Below, in pieces: positions 45,410 to 58,427 of a stretch of DNA of 64,000 bases. The translations under genes and the position numbers were made by a program. The notes beneath the pieces are model-generated. The model ran no database searches, was not told where the DNA came from, and worked only from the letters and a program-made list of their open reading frames with translations. The stretch lies in the NCBI GenBank assembly GCA_035771175.1, contig CM069593.1, positions 862,461-926,460 of the forward strand, in the 5' to 3' direction. Position 1 is the first letter of the stretch. Every line of letters starts with the position of its first letter. Source of the stretch: Paratinospora sagittata (Eukaryota > Streptophyta > Magnoliopsida > Ranunculales > Menispermaceae).

Positions 45410-48400
45410 TCAGGTAAATGGATAGAAGTTTGAGAAAAGCAAACTGCCAAGAAGAATGTAAGATGCAGAATATGCCCAAATAAAGCTGATCCATCTGCTA
45501 CCACTGCCACTAGAGTTCACTAGATATGATGAGAACCAGTAAAGAGGAGGGCTCGCAGACAAGAACCGAGTAGCCACCTGTCAAAATAAGTATCGGGCAT
45601 TAGACTCTACTTTTTTGTATTGCAGTATCCATTTTAGCGACCTAGACTTAAGAACAAGTGAACTTGCATGATTTCTTATTCTAGACTTGCAACTTCTATC
45701 CCATGCCAAACAACCAGTAAATACAAGCATACATTCAAAATGTCACTGCGGACTAGGGCCCATTGTCGTACACATCAGGTGATGATAAGTATAAAAGGAG
45801 AAGATAGCATTTGAAGCAAAACCGTATCGCATGCCTTACAATAGCTAGGGACCAAAATTAAGAAAGCTAAAATTATGAAACATAATCTTTTGTGAGTAAT
45901 TTTTATTTCAACACTCATGCCATAACCTCCATACCTTTGCTAGGAACAAGGTTAAGCATGTAGATACAATTTATAGATAATGGAGGAGAAAAGTTGAGAA
46001 ATCTAACCTGCACATGCATCACCAGAAATGCTGTGGCAGCCATGAATCCAAGGTGGAGAATAAAGGGAAGAATTAAGATGGAAGAGTACCATTGATTTGC
46101 TGGAGTGACTCTTTCATGGTTTGATGGCAGGGGATTTTGAAAAGAACCAGAATGCCCTTCTTCTTCACTCTTATATTTCCTCCGTCTGATTGAAGGATTC
46201 TCTGTTACAGATATAATTCAAAGCTTTACCATGTTGCTGTGTTAAACATTGAAAGAAGAACAATCCTCCCTTGAGTCCTCTTACCCAAGAGTAAGAGAGA
46301 GTTGTACAAAAGGAAGTGACCATCATTGAAGACTTGCGATCAAGTAATCAGTTGTGTCTCATTAATCCTAGCCATATACCAATAGCAGCAGATAAAGCCA
46401 AGTGCCTGAAAAAAATGGTACCTTGTTGGAATTTCGAAGAGAAATACTCTGAAGGTTGATCATCATCTTTTGATGATCTGGTCGGCTGAAGTAAATACAG
46501 CACAGCTGCAGCATCTTTTTCCTCTTTGGAAGCATGGAAACCAAGTGAGAAAACAAGATGAGGCCGCAACTTGGCATAATGAACAATCGAGCAAAGTGCC
46601 GAAGACAATATTGGAGAAGCAAGAAGGAAGTTGGGCAGCTGTTTCAGCTCAAAATATCTCAAGAAACCAACACCCCTAATGGAAAAGTATCCAGCAACAA
46701 ACACTGGTTTAGATTTATCAGGATGAACAAATTGCATGTAAGATATTGCAGAAAATTTTAGCTGCAGTGATAACACACTATCAAATGAATTACTGAAATC
46801 TGTTCAGATAAACGAGCATACCAGTAATGACTTTGAATATAATCGTAAAGAAATGGTATTCTTGCTTTGCACCAGGGCCTCATTTCATCTGGTAAACTTC
46901 CAAGGCAAAGATTGTAGTATCCATAGAGTTGAAATGCGATGAATGGCGTAAAAATGCATACAGATCGTAAAGCTCCAGTAATCAAAGTCTGCACTGCCAA
47001 CTTTAACAAATAGAAATCAATTTAAGAGCATCTAACAGAACATACATAATATACTACCAGAAGTTTACAAAGTGTGAAATCAAAATGTTTTCTCTTATGT
47101 ACCATTTGTTTAACACATACACACAAACGCATTGTTCCTAGCAAAAAAGTTTCAATTTGAACACCTCGATACTTGTTCAAGCATTCAAGAAATTGAAAAT
47201 CCAACATTTTTGCATAGATTAACTGTATCTCCCACCTACAGGTTACACCTCTAAGCATTAATCATTTGCAACGAAAACCTACAATCATCACCTACTCATT
47301 GACTTTTGTTCCGTACACATTTATACATAATATGTAAAGGATTTAAACTAGTAATATTATATTTTTATCAATACTATTGTTCCATATTAAGATTTCTTCT
47401 CTTTACATAGGCAACATCGCAGATACAGTTGATCAGAGACAGCCCCCACCCCCAAAAAAAAAAAAAAGAGAGAGCTAGCTCTAAGGATAAATAAAAAAAG
47501 CTTACACCGTGATTCTTTCGGAGGATAGCATCATAGGCCTGATGCATTGCCTGAAAACAGAAATACCCAGCATTAAGCACCCCATTTGATCTTGCAGAAC
47601 CAGAGAGAGCAAGCAAAAGGACAGCAATGGTATTTGAACCAGAAAATAAGTAGTATAGACCTCCAAGAGAAAATAAGGCGTACAAACTTTCTGAATACCT
47701 GCAAAATCAAGATAAGCAACAAACTCAGTTTAACAGTTTCAACTTCGCAATGAGTCTGGTTTTCTTTGCTTAAGAAAAAGAAATTAGAGGATTACACTGA
47801 TGAATAAAATATGGAAGCTGGATTGAAGCAGAACATAATGGATGCCACTAATGAAGCCTTTCTATCCTTCAAAACAATAAGCGAGAGCCTGTAAAATCAA
47901 CAAAACTATAAACAAGTTTATTACTAACCAAAAATATAATGAATGAAAATGAGACTGCAACAACAACATCAGAGAAAAAACAAAAAAGAATTCCAAAAAA
48001 CACCAGTCGCATGCTTTGAGCCTTAGAGTTGATTAGAGATCGTAAAGCAGTTTCAAGTAATACAAGAATTGAACACAATTGCTTTCACAAAAAAAAAAAC
48101 AAATGAAAACTGGAATAGCATTAAGATAATGGAACAGGAAGATTTAGCCAAAACAAATTAATAACAGTATCATTTAGGGAGTTTCAAATGCATCAAAATG
48201 CTCATATCAGTGTACACATCATGCAAAAATTTTGCTCATTAAAACAAATAAGCTCATTATTAGAGTTGCAAATCGACAAAACAATACTGCTGACTTCACA
48301 AACATTTGTTCCAAACAAATTTCAATCTTCTCCGGCGAGACAACATAAATTATTAAATAAAGAACAAACGAAAAATCCAACTCACTTGTAGAAATAAACT

Positions 48401-48925
48401 GCTGCTAGCAAGAACGCAACGTTATTTATCACATAGCCTGACAATCCAAGCACCGCTCTGAATCCAATAACCGGTACCAATGGCGCGAAAACTGAAACCA
48501 AAACAATCACCTCAAATAAACCAAAAAAAAATTCAACTAAAAAGAATGAAATATTCTCAGTGGAAACCGTAATTACCAGTGCGAGACATCGCGTAGATGC
48601 AGATTGGTAAGAGCGGCAAGAACGCGTAACTTTGCTCGTACTCGTACCCGCACTGCGCGATTCTGACGAAGTAAACTCCGTCCCAAACAATGCTGCTTTC
48701 GATGGCTGATCCGATTGCTGAAAACATGACGGTTGAAGAAGAAGATGATGATGAAGTGGTGTTGCGATCTGAAGAGAGACAATTAGGGTTTAAGGAGGCG
48801 GAAGTATCGTAAGGGCTGAGAAACGACCTCCATAGGATGATTAGGGTAAGGAGAAGAAGCCTGGAAGAAATCGCCGATCGGAGAACGGTGTGAGATTCGT
48901 CTGGAATCGAGGAAAGCTTCGACAT
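45410..48925 (-). CDS. PIGV: GPI mannosyltransferase 2 (PIG-V)
   Basis: PIG-V adds the second (alpha-1,6) mannose to the GPI anchor precursor in the ER membrane, using dolichol-phosphate mannose. Eight coding exons on the minus strand, 48925-48577, 48491-48386, 47888-47796, 47698-47506, 47000-46822, 46675-46422, 46201-46008 and 45577-45410, are GT-AG and in phase and give 511 aa, a normal plant PIG-V length. The first lumenal block has the family signature SIVWDGVYFVRIAQCGYEYE, with the WD pair and acidic residues expected of a GT-C glycosyltransferase, then SYAFLPLLP. Further landmarks: CFNPASIFYSS, YSESLYALFSLGGLYYL, SGSARSNGVLN, QSHYWGVGFLRYF, and a hydrophobic C-terminus ending FSNFYPFT. 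Many Leu/Phe-rich spans indicate a polytopic protein. The leader has an out-of-frame ATG 10 nt before the start. Confidence 0.95.
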
Positions 48926-49876
48926 CGATTCATCAATGGCGGATGGTTCAACGGGAAACTGGAGTGAACGATGATGAATTTATTCCAGATGCGATCGATG
49001 AGTGTATATTCTAACGTATTTTCTTGTGTGTAATCAAATACTGAAGAATGTAAGAAACTATTTTTATCATATACTTCTAAAATATTTATAAAAATAAAAA
49101 AAGTTTCAAAAAAAAAAATTATATATATATTTTTATTTATTTATTTAAAAATCTAATGTATATTTTAAAATAGTGAAAAATGCAATAAAATATTTTTATC
49201 ATATCCTTCTTGAAAAATAAAATAAAAACCTCTATCAAACATATCTTGTCCCCTGAAATGGACTCATGTTTATTTTTATTTTTTTAATAAATTGCACTGT
49301 ATTAGGAATAATACTAAAAATATTTTAGGTATCAAAATGAGTATTATCCTTAAGTGGTGTTAATGTCAGAAAATGATATTAATATCCAACATACATAAAC
49401 TATTTCTTTTAATAAAATTTAAAAGTGATTAATGGTTAACCTTTATTGTAACGCTCATTAAAAAAATATCTTAACTTTTTTTGGACAAAAAAAAATGTTT
49501 AACTCAACTAGATATTTTATTAGTTACATGAGATTACTAACAAAAAAAAGGTGGTATTAAAGAATTTTAGGAGCGACCCCTCATGAAATACAAGTACTCT
49601 TGTAGTTGTTGGATCATTGACATCTTCACCATATATGTATAGATATCAGTGATCCAACGGCTACGAGAGCACCTGAGTTTCCCTATCATTTCACTTAAAA
49701 AGAAAAAAAGAAAACTATACATAAAGTTAACGAATTGTTTAAAATACTAGAAACCATTTTGTTCGCAGCAAAACACTTGATCATTTATTTATGCATTTTT
49801 AAATGGCATCAGATAAGTTATCATTCAAACAAAGAAAAGGTGAGAGAAGAGCATTGAATTAATTTACCTTAGAGGA

Positions 49877-50442
49877 AAATGTTAATTTAATTATAAAATA
49901 ATGTAATTATATGTTCATATTCATTAAATGTGTGTGATTTACACATCTTAAGGTATGTAATCTGCTTGAGGCAAACGATGTTGAAGGGTTTTGTTTTAGG
50001 TTTTTGTTTTTGTGTTTATTTTTTTGTGCTTATATGTGGTTTTTGTGTTATTTTGTGTTTGAGAAGAACGAGATGTGGTAAAAATTATGGTTAAGGGACT
50101 GAGTCTTATCTTTAGATCGAGTTCGTGCCCACGCTTTTTGCCTTGTTTCGCCTCCGAGTCAAAACTTTATCTCTCATGGGTGAAAGTTTTTTCTCTCCCC
50201 TGCGCGAGAGTTTTATCTTTCTCTACATAGAAGTTTGCCCTCTCATTTTTAAAAGTTTTGTTGACCCATGTGCCCATTATCGTTGTGCTGTTATTTGGCT
50301 CTATTGGTGTCTTTTGCTCAGATTTTAGTACCAGTTTGTTCTGATTTTATATCAGTTTGATAAAAAAATAGAAAAAAAAAGATATGTAATAAATAATCTA
50401 ATAAACATAAATAACTAGTTGTAGTTACATTACTAACATTTC
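49877..50442. mobile_element. MITE family A (copy 2), split by a LINE insertion
   Basis: The left part, AAAATGTTAATTTAATTATA through GTGTGTGATTTACACATC and TTAAGGTATGTAAT, matches the element at 7033-7195. The right part resumes at 50383 with TATGTAATAAATAATC and ends ACTAACATTT. Removing the 421-bp insert and one copy of its target duplication restores a ~137-bp MITE. Confidence 0.7.
49962..50382 (+). mobile_element. Non-LTR retrotransposon 3' fragment with A-rich tail and TSD
   Basis: The insert ends in GATAAAAAAATAGAAAAAAA, an A-rich tail, and is flanked by TATGTAAT at 49954-49961 and 50383-50390, an 8-bp target duplication. The body is T-rich and has no recognisable domain, as expected for the 3' end of a 5'-truncated LINE (or a SINE). 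Confidence 0.7.
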
Positions 50443-50981
50443 TTTTTTACAAAAATCTCGATACTAAATAATAGAAACAAAATATCGGAATATATTATCT
50501 ATAGATATTTTAATATCTATAAAGAGGGAAAAAAGAGCTTTGAATAAATGCAGTGCTGGCAGTATCTCAATTCTCAAACGGTTATATCTACGAATCAGGA
50601 AAGTAGAACTGAAATAGGCTTTAGTACTGCGAGCAAAAGCTTACAATCTCCAATTTCGGATCGTTTCGAATCAAGAAACAACCCGATCACGTTAAACCCT
50701 AATAATCTTCATTTTCCTTTTCTCCTTCCTTTTTTTTTTTTTTTTCTTTTTTCATATAACCATCTTCTTGTATCTGTTCATCACTTACGACTCGATCGAG
50801 TTCTTTGTATCCGTTCAGATTCCACGCCGTTCGATTACAGGAGGACGAAGGAACTCGCGAAGGAAATCATTTCACTGGTAATCGTTTTGTTTATAAGTCA
50901 ATCGGAGGTTCTACGATCATTGATTTTGTTGAGTTGAATTGTGTTCTTGCCGATCGGTTAGTATTGTTGAGATATTTGGCA

Positions 50982-51014
50982 ATGCAACGCGGACCAGAGG
51001 ATTTTGAAGTTTGA
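50982..51014 (+). promoter_or_regulatory. CCR4 leader uORF 1 (10 codons)
   Basis: ATG at 50982 opens MQRGPEDFEV and stops at TGA 51012-51014, 161 nt before the main start. It counts only if the leader is unspliced here, which the sequence cannot prove. Confidence 0.5.
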
Positions 51015-51059
51015 GGTAAATTAGGATTGATCAAGGCTGGCGAAATTTGAGGTCCATTA

Positions 51060-51182
51060 ATGGCGGATCAGCGACTGTTCTGCCATTCTTCAAGGTCCAG
51101 AGTAGAAGAAGCTGGTTTAGGTTTAGGGTTTGAGTTTGAGGAGTGTGGTAGTGTGGAGTTGTTGGAGTGGGAAGTATGCTGA
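51060..51182 (+). promoter_or_regulatory. CCR4 leader uORF 2 (40 codons) overlapping the main start
   Basis: ATG at 51060 begins a 40-codon frame (MADQRLFCHSS...) that ends at TGA 51180-51182, so it runs 7 nt past the first base of the CCR4 ATG (51176) in another frame. Ribosomes using it would miss the main start unless they scan past or move back. Seen directly; regulatory effect is inference. Confidence 0.6.
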
Positions 51183-54100
51183 GCGTGCTTCGAGTGCACC
51201 TTCCGTCCGATATTCCGATCGTAGGCTGCGAGCTTACGCCTTACGTGCTCTTGCGGCGCTCTGATGGTTCTCTCTTTACCGATGATGTGCCTGAATCGGC
51301 TCCTGTTGATGGCTACTACTTGAGCTACAAGTGGTAAGTTGATCGTTGAAGTTTTCTAATGTCATTTCTGGAACTATTGATTGTTAATTTCTATATTCGC
51401 TTGAATTCATGATTGTTAATGTCTATATTTGCTCGACGTACCTGTTTGGGTTTCTACCTATCAGTTATGAAAGATTTTAGATCAAGTGCTAGTCTAACAT
51501 GGCATCTCGCAGATTTGGTTCCGAGGTCTTATTTCTCCCATTTATTAATATTGTGTTTCCTTCTTATTATAAATCTGGTCCACGTGTCATCATGCATGCC
51601 GGGGGAATGCTAATTTATATTCATTTGGTATGCATTATTTGACCTCTATCTAATATCTATCTTTTGAGTTTAGTGGTTTTTGACGTGACATTGTAGCTTT
51701 GATCCTAAAGGTTTTACATTAAAGCCTCTTGCAAGCATTTGTTTGTTTCTTTCATTTATTAGTCATGTATTTCCTTCTCATTATAAAGTAGTGTTTGCAC
51801 CGTGCGTTGTACGTTATATATATATAGAGTCAACTCAACTCAACTAAGTCTTTTCCCAATTTGTCTTTGAATATTATTAAAATGGATAAAGTATTATAAA
51901 AATTTGGGATAAAGGTGTGTATATCTATATATAGACTCAACTCAACTAAGCCTTTTCCCAATTGTCTTTGGATATTATTAAAATGGATAAAGTATTATAA
52001 ACATTTGGGATAAAGGTGTGTATATATATGTATAGACTCAACTCAACTCAACTAAGCTTTTCCCAATTTGTCTTTGGATATTATTAAAATGGATAAAGTA
52101 TTATAAAGATTGGGATAAAGTATTATTAAGATACAAAATTATTATTTTACCCTTATTGATAATAAAAATAATATTTTAATAAAAATTTAAGGTAAACTTT
52201 TTAAGGGCATTTTGGGCTGTAAAAAGGCTTCACCACCAAGTATTCACATTCTAATAGTATAGATTTAGTTCATGGGTCATCATGCGTGCAAAGGGAAAGT
52301 GTTAGTGTCTATATTTGCTTGACATACATAATTGGGTATTTTCCCTATCAACTATAATTTTAGGTCAAGTGGTTCCTAACATTAATTGTCTTGGATATAT
52401 AGATGGTCTCTAAGATCTTTGTCAATTTTAGCTTCCTTTATCCAATGAACTTATGTTCTCTTTTCTGCTGCTGCTTTGTAGGTATCGCATTCAAAGTGAC
52501 AGAAAAGTAGCTGTCTGTAGTATACATCCATGTGAACAAGCTACGTTGCAGTGTACGGGCTGTGTCAAGGCAAAAATACCTATTACTAAAAGTTACCACT
52601 GTTCTCCTAAGTGCTTTTCTGATGCATGGCAACATCATCGTATTTTACATGATCGGGCAGCTAGTGCTGGAAATGAAAATGAACCAGAGGAGGAAGAGTT
52701 GTTCGGGCGCTTCAATAGTTCTGGTTCTGGATTTAGCAATACAAGTTTGTCCTGTTCAACATCAAGCCCGGGACAGAACCAAAGTCTAAATAATGGTTCT
52801 GTTCCTTTATACCCTATAACTATCACAGAAAGGGCTGGGGGTGAAATCTGGTTTGAAGTTGGACGTTCTAAAACGTATACTCCAGCTCTTGACGATATTG
52901 GTCACGTTCTTAAGTTTGATTGCATAGCTGCGGATGCAGAAACAAAAGTTCCACTGGGACATGTCAATACTATTTTGACTTCTCGTGTCATTTCAGCTCC
53001 TACCCCTAGTCCACGGCGATTGATTCCGGTTAATGGAGTTGATATGCTGGGGCATTTGGATTTAGATGGTCGAACTGCATCATCAGGAACATTTACAGTG
53101 CTCTCGTACAATGTTCTCTCTGATGTGTATGCTACTAGTGAATCATACAGTTATTGCCCATCTTGGGCCCTTTCCTGGCCTTATCGCAGACAGAACTTAT
53201 TGAGAGAGCTTGTTGGCTATCGCGCAGATATCCTGTGTCTTCAGGAGGTACTTTTCTCAAATTCACATAGTTTTCTAAGATTCATATAGTTTATTATACG
53301 ATTGTAGGCTTTATATGGTCATAATTAGCTATGATTTTACCCACTTGGCTTACATATATATTGCTGAGTAAAGGGTGATAAACTGGCATTTTCATTTGTT
53401 GACAACAAACAAATCTCTTTCCATCTAGCTTTTACCCTTTCAAAAAAAAAAAAAAAAAGGGTAAAAAACATAAAATAAATAATCTCTTTCCATCTGACTA
53501 GTTACGTATCCAAGGACTGGATTAGAAATTCTTGAGTCACCCTTATAAATTATGTTACTGTTGCAGACTCGTAGTCTATTTATCATGATTTACACCTTAA
53601 ATCAGAAAGGGATGAATACCTGGAATAGCAGCTACATGTTACCTAACGTCATCTGAAAATAACTCAGTATTATAAAGGTTGAATACTCCTTTCTTGCAAC
53701 TGTCTATAAGAGAAACTTAACATGAATTAGATGTTTAGAATATATCATATTCTAAAGCCTAAGGGCATAACCTTGCATTTTCTAAATTTCTCGCATTGCA
53801 TCTAGATATGATATCCAACTAGCTAACTTGAGGCTCATGTGGACTTGCTTTGTGGACTAAGCATTAATGTTATTCCCGTTTCAGGTTCAGAGTGACCATT
53901 TTGAGGAGTTCTTTGCCCCTGAATTGGAGAAGCATGGTTATCAAGCCCTCTACAAGAAAAAGACTGCAGAAGTTAGTTTGAAAACTTTCTTCATGGTTTA
54001 ACTTCTAAAATTTCTTTGTGTGCTTCATGTTTATGCTTGGAAGATTTGCAGGTTTACAGTGGAACTACATATGCAATTGATGGTTGTGCAACATTTTTCC

Positions 54101-57100
54101 GCAGAGACAGATTTTCACATGTTAAAAAATACGAGGTCCTGAAAAAAATTCTATTGTGATCTTTTCTTTCTTTGCTCTCCTCTTTATTATTATTTGTTTA
54201 TTTATTTATTTTTTTGGCAGGCGGGGTTGTTTTTAATGTTAGTGGGTGCTCCTATATTTCCAGGTTGAATTTAATAGGGCTGCGCAATCTTTGACGGATG
54301 CAGTGGTTCCAAGCATTCAGAAGATAGCTGCTTTGAACAGACTGCTGAAGGTGATTTGAAATTATGGATGCACTTGTATATTTGGGAATGTGCTACCTTT
54401 TTTGGAGGGTGTCATTGTAGACTTTTTGAAAGGTATTGTTTGCTGTATTAATTCTTTTGATTGTTTGACACATGCTTAGGATAATGTTGCACTTATAGCA
54501 GTTTTGGAAGCAAAATTTAGTAATCAAGGGGCTGATACTCCTGGAAAACGACAACTTCTATGTGTGGTGAGTAAATGAGTATTTTTGCAGTCTTTATAGT
54601 TATATGATTCCACTTGGCTCCAGTATTGTAGTCTGCCTCTTTCCTTATCTTTACATCCATAAAGAATTTAAAGAATTTTACTTATGAATATTGATCTTTT
54701 TAACATTCTTGATGTTAAATATGGTAGTAAATATATATAATATTTTTAAAACGAGATATGTTTTTATAGATAGATTTATATTAATTATATATTTTATAAT
54801 TTTTAAACTTACTAATATAAACCAATCAACCCAAACCAAATAAATTCGGTTTTGTTTGGTTTGATTGATTGATTGGTTCAATTTCGATTTTTGAAACATA
54901 AAACCGATTAAGGTTCAATTTGGTTTTGATTTTTAATATAAACCAAATCAAACTAATCCATACATACCCTTATTGATATATACATACATATTTGGTTTCT
55001 ATAGCTTTTCAGATGCCAAATTATACTTATCAAAGAAAATTTTCTCATTTTCATTCGTGTTTCCATATCAGGTGCCAAATTATACCTCTGTAATCACTTT
55101 TTTTTTCCTTTTTTCTTCGTGCCTGTAATCACTTATGGAGCTCTGTCATAAACTTGCAAGGATTTTTGTTCCCAAACAATTTTCCTTCCTTTACAGATTT
55201 ATATCTAATTTGCTTCTGATATTTAATCTATTATATATGAGTTTTTGTAATATTAGTTGGAAGATGATGAATTTAGAACTGGCATGCTTCATTATTTCAA
55301 TTTGAAATAGGTTTGTACATCCATGGTGACACAAAACCTCCATTTTTTTTAGCTTTTTGTACGTGTGCTTGCATCAGTTCTTGGGTAGTTGTTTAATTTC
55401 ATTACAAAACTATAGTACTGGTGCACTCCAAAGTGTGTTTGCATCAGTTTTGGAGTAATATGATTGACACATTCCTTTGAAGTTGAAAGAAGTATTTTAT
55501 AAAACCATAATTAGGTTGGCCATGCTTTATGGAACAAAATCTTGCTGGATAAAGAAATAAAATGTTAATAGAGTGTAAATGAAAATGAGAATGTTGAAAT
55601 GAATAAGTGGCAAAACATTAAAAGATAAGATTATTAAGAAACATATTTAAGAAATGGTAGAAGTAGTTAGTAGCCTCAATAGGAGATAAATTTAGAGAGA
55701 ATTGATTGAGATTATTTGGAGACATACAATGAAGACCTTAAGATATGCCGATTGAGTATTAATGGGAACAATAGAGGAAGAATAAGACCTAAAATAATAT
55801 GGACAGATATAATCAAGAAATATATGACTACGCGCAATGTAACTATAGACCTAGCCTTTAATAGAATTGAGTGAAATAAGCGGATTCATGTGGGCAACCC
55901 TATATAGTTGGTAAAAGGTTGTGTTGAGTTGAGTTTAGCTGTTTCTTTCTTACTTCAAAATAACTATCTTACACTATGTACTTCTGCACCATCAAGTAGC
56001 ATCAAGTTGATCCTTCTGTGGTTTTATGCATCCTCGGAAAGTTGTGATCTCTTAAAATGTAGAGAGATGTTCTCCCAAAGAAGAAAAAGAAGAATAATGC
56101 TAAATTGAATGTGGTGGGTACTGCAATGCAAACTGTAGCACCCCATCACCCTTGGATTGTTTTGGATTGCATTGAATCATGCATTGACACTTGATTCAAT
56201 GAAAATCCGAAGGTGATGGGGCCATGCAGTTTGTATTGCAGTTTTTACCCCATCAATGTAGCATTACTCAAGAAAAACACTAGCTCATGTGACAACCTAA
56301 ACCAGATAATACATAGACCGACTCACATTTGTTTTTGTGAATTTTTGCCTTATAAAGAATAAGACAATGTCTGCCTCAATCCTTTCTATTGAGTTGCTTC
56401 TGAAAAGATACATCTGACTTGTCTCTTCTTTCCAATCCTTGCTTTACCCCCATGAGATCTGTATTTTCTTTGAGCAATCCTCAAAGATTACCTTGATGAA
56501 TTTCCACAAAAGATTAACCAATTATAGGGACTCCTTATTTTTGAGCTCATTCTTAAATTTAGTGCAATTTTAGCCTTTTGCTAGACAATTCCTTGTCTTG
56601 AAAGCCTTCAGAAGAAGTAAACTGTTCTTTGATAACATTGTCTGATCTGCAGAATCATTGAGGAAGACGCCATGTCATGTGAACCTTAAGCTATATTTTT
56701 CTTTCTTTTTCTTGTAAGAAAGAACTATATCATTCAAATAAAGAGGAAAAAGGAAGAGGACAAGCAGTCCTCAGAAATACAAGAAGCAGAAGAGGTTTAA
56801 AACAAAGTATTCCATGAAGTCTTGTATTCCATCTTTTATGACTTTGGTTTGATAATTCAGACTGTCTATACTTGTGTGTTTTTCCAAGGTACGATGGATG
56901 ACACTTGCTTGCCAATATCTCCCAAAATTATTATTATGAACAGATAACATTGATGCCAAGAGATCAGTGCTCTTGACAACAAATTATCTTTCTGAATGTT
57001 GGCTTGTGTCTTGAGAAATTATGACAAACTTTGGATTTATGAATCTGAAAAATTTCTCTTCCTGACTACTCTTCTGATTGGCATTACCATTATTGAACTA

Positions 57101-58427
57101 GTCATCAATATGACATCTTTTGGATGTTCCTAAGCAGAGAGATTTTGTGCCATACACATATTTAGATACCATCACTCCCCATTTGCCCCCCGAAAAAGAA
57201 GAAAAAAACATCATACTTGCATCAAGCCATGGATTAACACCTATATTAACTGATAATATAAAATTACACTTGCTTTTTGGCGTATAGTACCATGTGGCTG
57301 TGGAGAGTTCCTTAAACTTGTGATCAGTGATTAATTATTTTAGAAATATAGTATATGTTAGTGTATTTGTTATACAGAAAATCTGCTTATGCATTATCCA
57401 GTATCATATTTTTAACCATCTTTGGTGGTTTCTTTTGCCCCTTAAGTACAGGCAAACACACATGTGAATGTTCATCAAGATCTTAAGGATGTAAAGCTAT
57501 GGCAGGTTCTCATCCTAGCACTCGATTTTTAGTTGTTTGCACATCTAGTTTTCTTTTGGGTTACAATAAATGTTTTTCAAATCCTGTTAGGTGCATACGC
57601 TTCTAAAAGGATTGGAGAAAATAGCTGCCAGTGCGGATATCCCAATGCTAGTTTGTGGTGATTTCAACTCTGTTCCTGGAAGGTCTGACCACTGCTCTTG
57701 GTATAATCAATCCTATCATAGAATAAATTATTTAGAATTACCATTGTATTCTAAGGAGAAACATTGTGTTTATCAGTGCTCCTCATGCACTTCTTGCAAT
57801 GGGAAATGTTGAACAAATGCATCCAGATTTGGCAGTAGACCCCCTTGGAATATTGCGTCCTGCCAGCAAATTAACTCATCAGCTGCCACTGGTAAGAGTG
57901 TGTAAACTTTCTTTTATTGCTTGTCCTGAAACTTAGAACTTCCATTGATAGTGAGTTGTGACATCTTACAGGTCAGTGCATACTCATCCTTTGCACGGGT
58001 AGGCGTTGGTCTTGGGTTAGAGCTACAAAGAAGGAAAATGGACCCCACAACAAATGAACCTTTATTTACAAATTGCACCAGAGATGTCATTGGCACCCAT
58101 GATTACATATTCTACACAGGTCAGGGATTATGTAACAGAGTTCTATGTTTTCTGTTATTGTGTTTCTTAATATTGGCATTTTCTGTCATTTTTTATGGAT
58201 ACAATTTAGGATCTGATGGCGAGTTTTAGTCGTTAGCTTTTGCATGAAATGGCATCCTGATTTATGAGCCTGTGGTTTCAGCGGACTCTTTAATGGTGGA
58301 ATCCTTGTTGGAACTATTGGATGAGGATGACTTACGGAAAGATACAGCACTTCCTTCTCCAGAGTGGTCTTCTGATCATATAGCATTATTAGCTGAATTT
58401 CGTTGCAAACCAAGAGCAAGACGTTGA
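51176..58427 (+). CDS. CCR4: CCR4-type poly(A) deadenylase (CCR4a/CCR4b-like)
   Basis: The EEP-family 3' exonuclease subunit of the CCR4-NOT complex, which shortens mRNA poly(A) tails in the cytoplasm and P-bodies. Eleven coding exons, 51176-51333, 52482-53247, 53885-53971, 54052-54135, 54264-54350, 54480-54566, 57452-57505, 57591-57682, 57777-57891, 57972-58119 and 58282-58427, are GT-AG and in phase and give 607 aa, the normal plant length. The N-terminal half (about 65-108) has a MYND-like Cys/His finger, C-x4-C...C-x2-C...C-x3-C, typical of plant CCR4a/b and a contact for CAF1. The catalytic domain starts at TFTVLSYNVLSD; LCLQE gives the Mg-binding E308, VCGDFNSVPG gives D465 and N467, and WSSDHIALLAEF gives D591 and H592. 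All key residues are present, so it should be active. Intron 6 (2.9 kb) holds a LINE and a MITE, and intron 1 a tandem repeat. Confidence 0.96.
51826..52135 (+). repeat. Three ~100-bp tandem repeats in CCR4 intron 1, seeded by a LINE tail
   Basis: Each unit has GACTCAACTCAACTAAGxCT, TTTTCCCAAT, then TTGTCTTTGxATATTATTAA and AATGGATAAAGTATTATAAA, starting near 51826, 51932 and 52034. The CAACTCAACTAAGCC part equals the RTE-type LINE tail seen elsewhere in the window, so an inserted tail appears to have been amplified in tandem. The third unit decays after 52110. Confidence 0.85.
55480..55935 (+). mobile_element. RTE-type LINE 3' remnant in CCR4 intron 6
   Basis: A degraded plus-strand frame shows the C-terminal RTE reverse transcriptase pattern: ENENVEMNKW near 55577, then DKFREN..LRLFGD near 55687, where intact elements have R-E-x-R-L-R-W-F-G-H. 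It ends with the tail GTTGGTAAAAGGTTGTGTTG then AGTTGAGTT near 55900-55935. It is truncated at the 5' end and full of stops. Confidence 0.7.
56111..56255. repeat. MITE-like foldback in CCR4 intron 6
   Basis: The arm GTGGTGGGTACTGCAATGCA followed by AACTGTAGCACCCCATCACC pairs with the reverse complement of the stretch from GGTGATGGGGCC to the 56255 end (TATTGCAGTTTTTACCCC). About 145 bp, arms of about 55-60 bp, short centre. Transcribed, it would form a long hairpin in the pre-mRNA. Confidence 0.75.
56696..57450. other. Remaining CCR4 intron 6 sequence
   Basis: Non-coding. A CTTTTTCTTGTAAGAAAGAA stretch at about 56703 followed by purine-rich sequence might be the 3' end of another minus-strand LINE, but I see no domain or duplication to support it. 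Confidence 0.3.

Larger units (their letters stand above)
48926..50560. other. Divergent intergenic region (PIG-V and CCR4 promoters)
   Basis: The two genes point away from each other. The gap is AT-rich and contains MITE family A copy 2 with a LINE fragment inside it, plus a diverged MITE half near 49360. No independent gene is visible. Confidence 0.55.
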
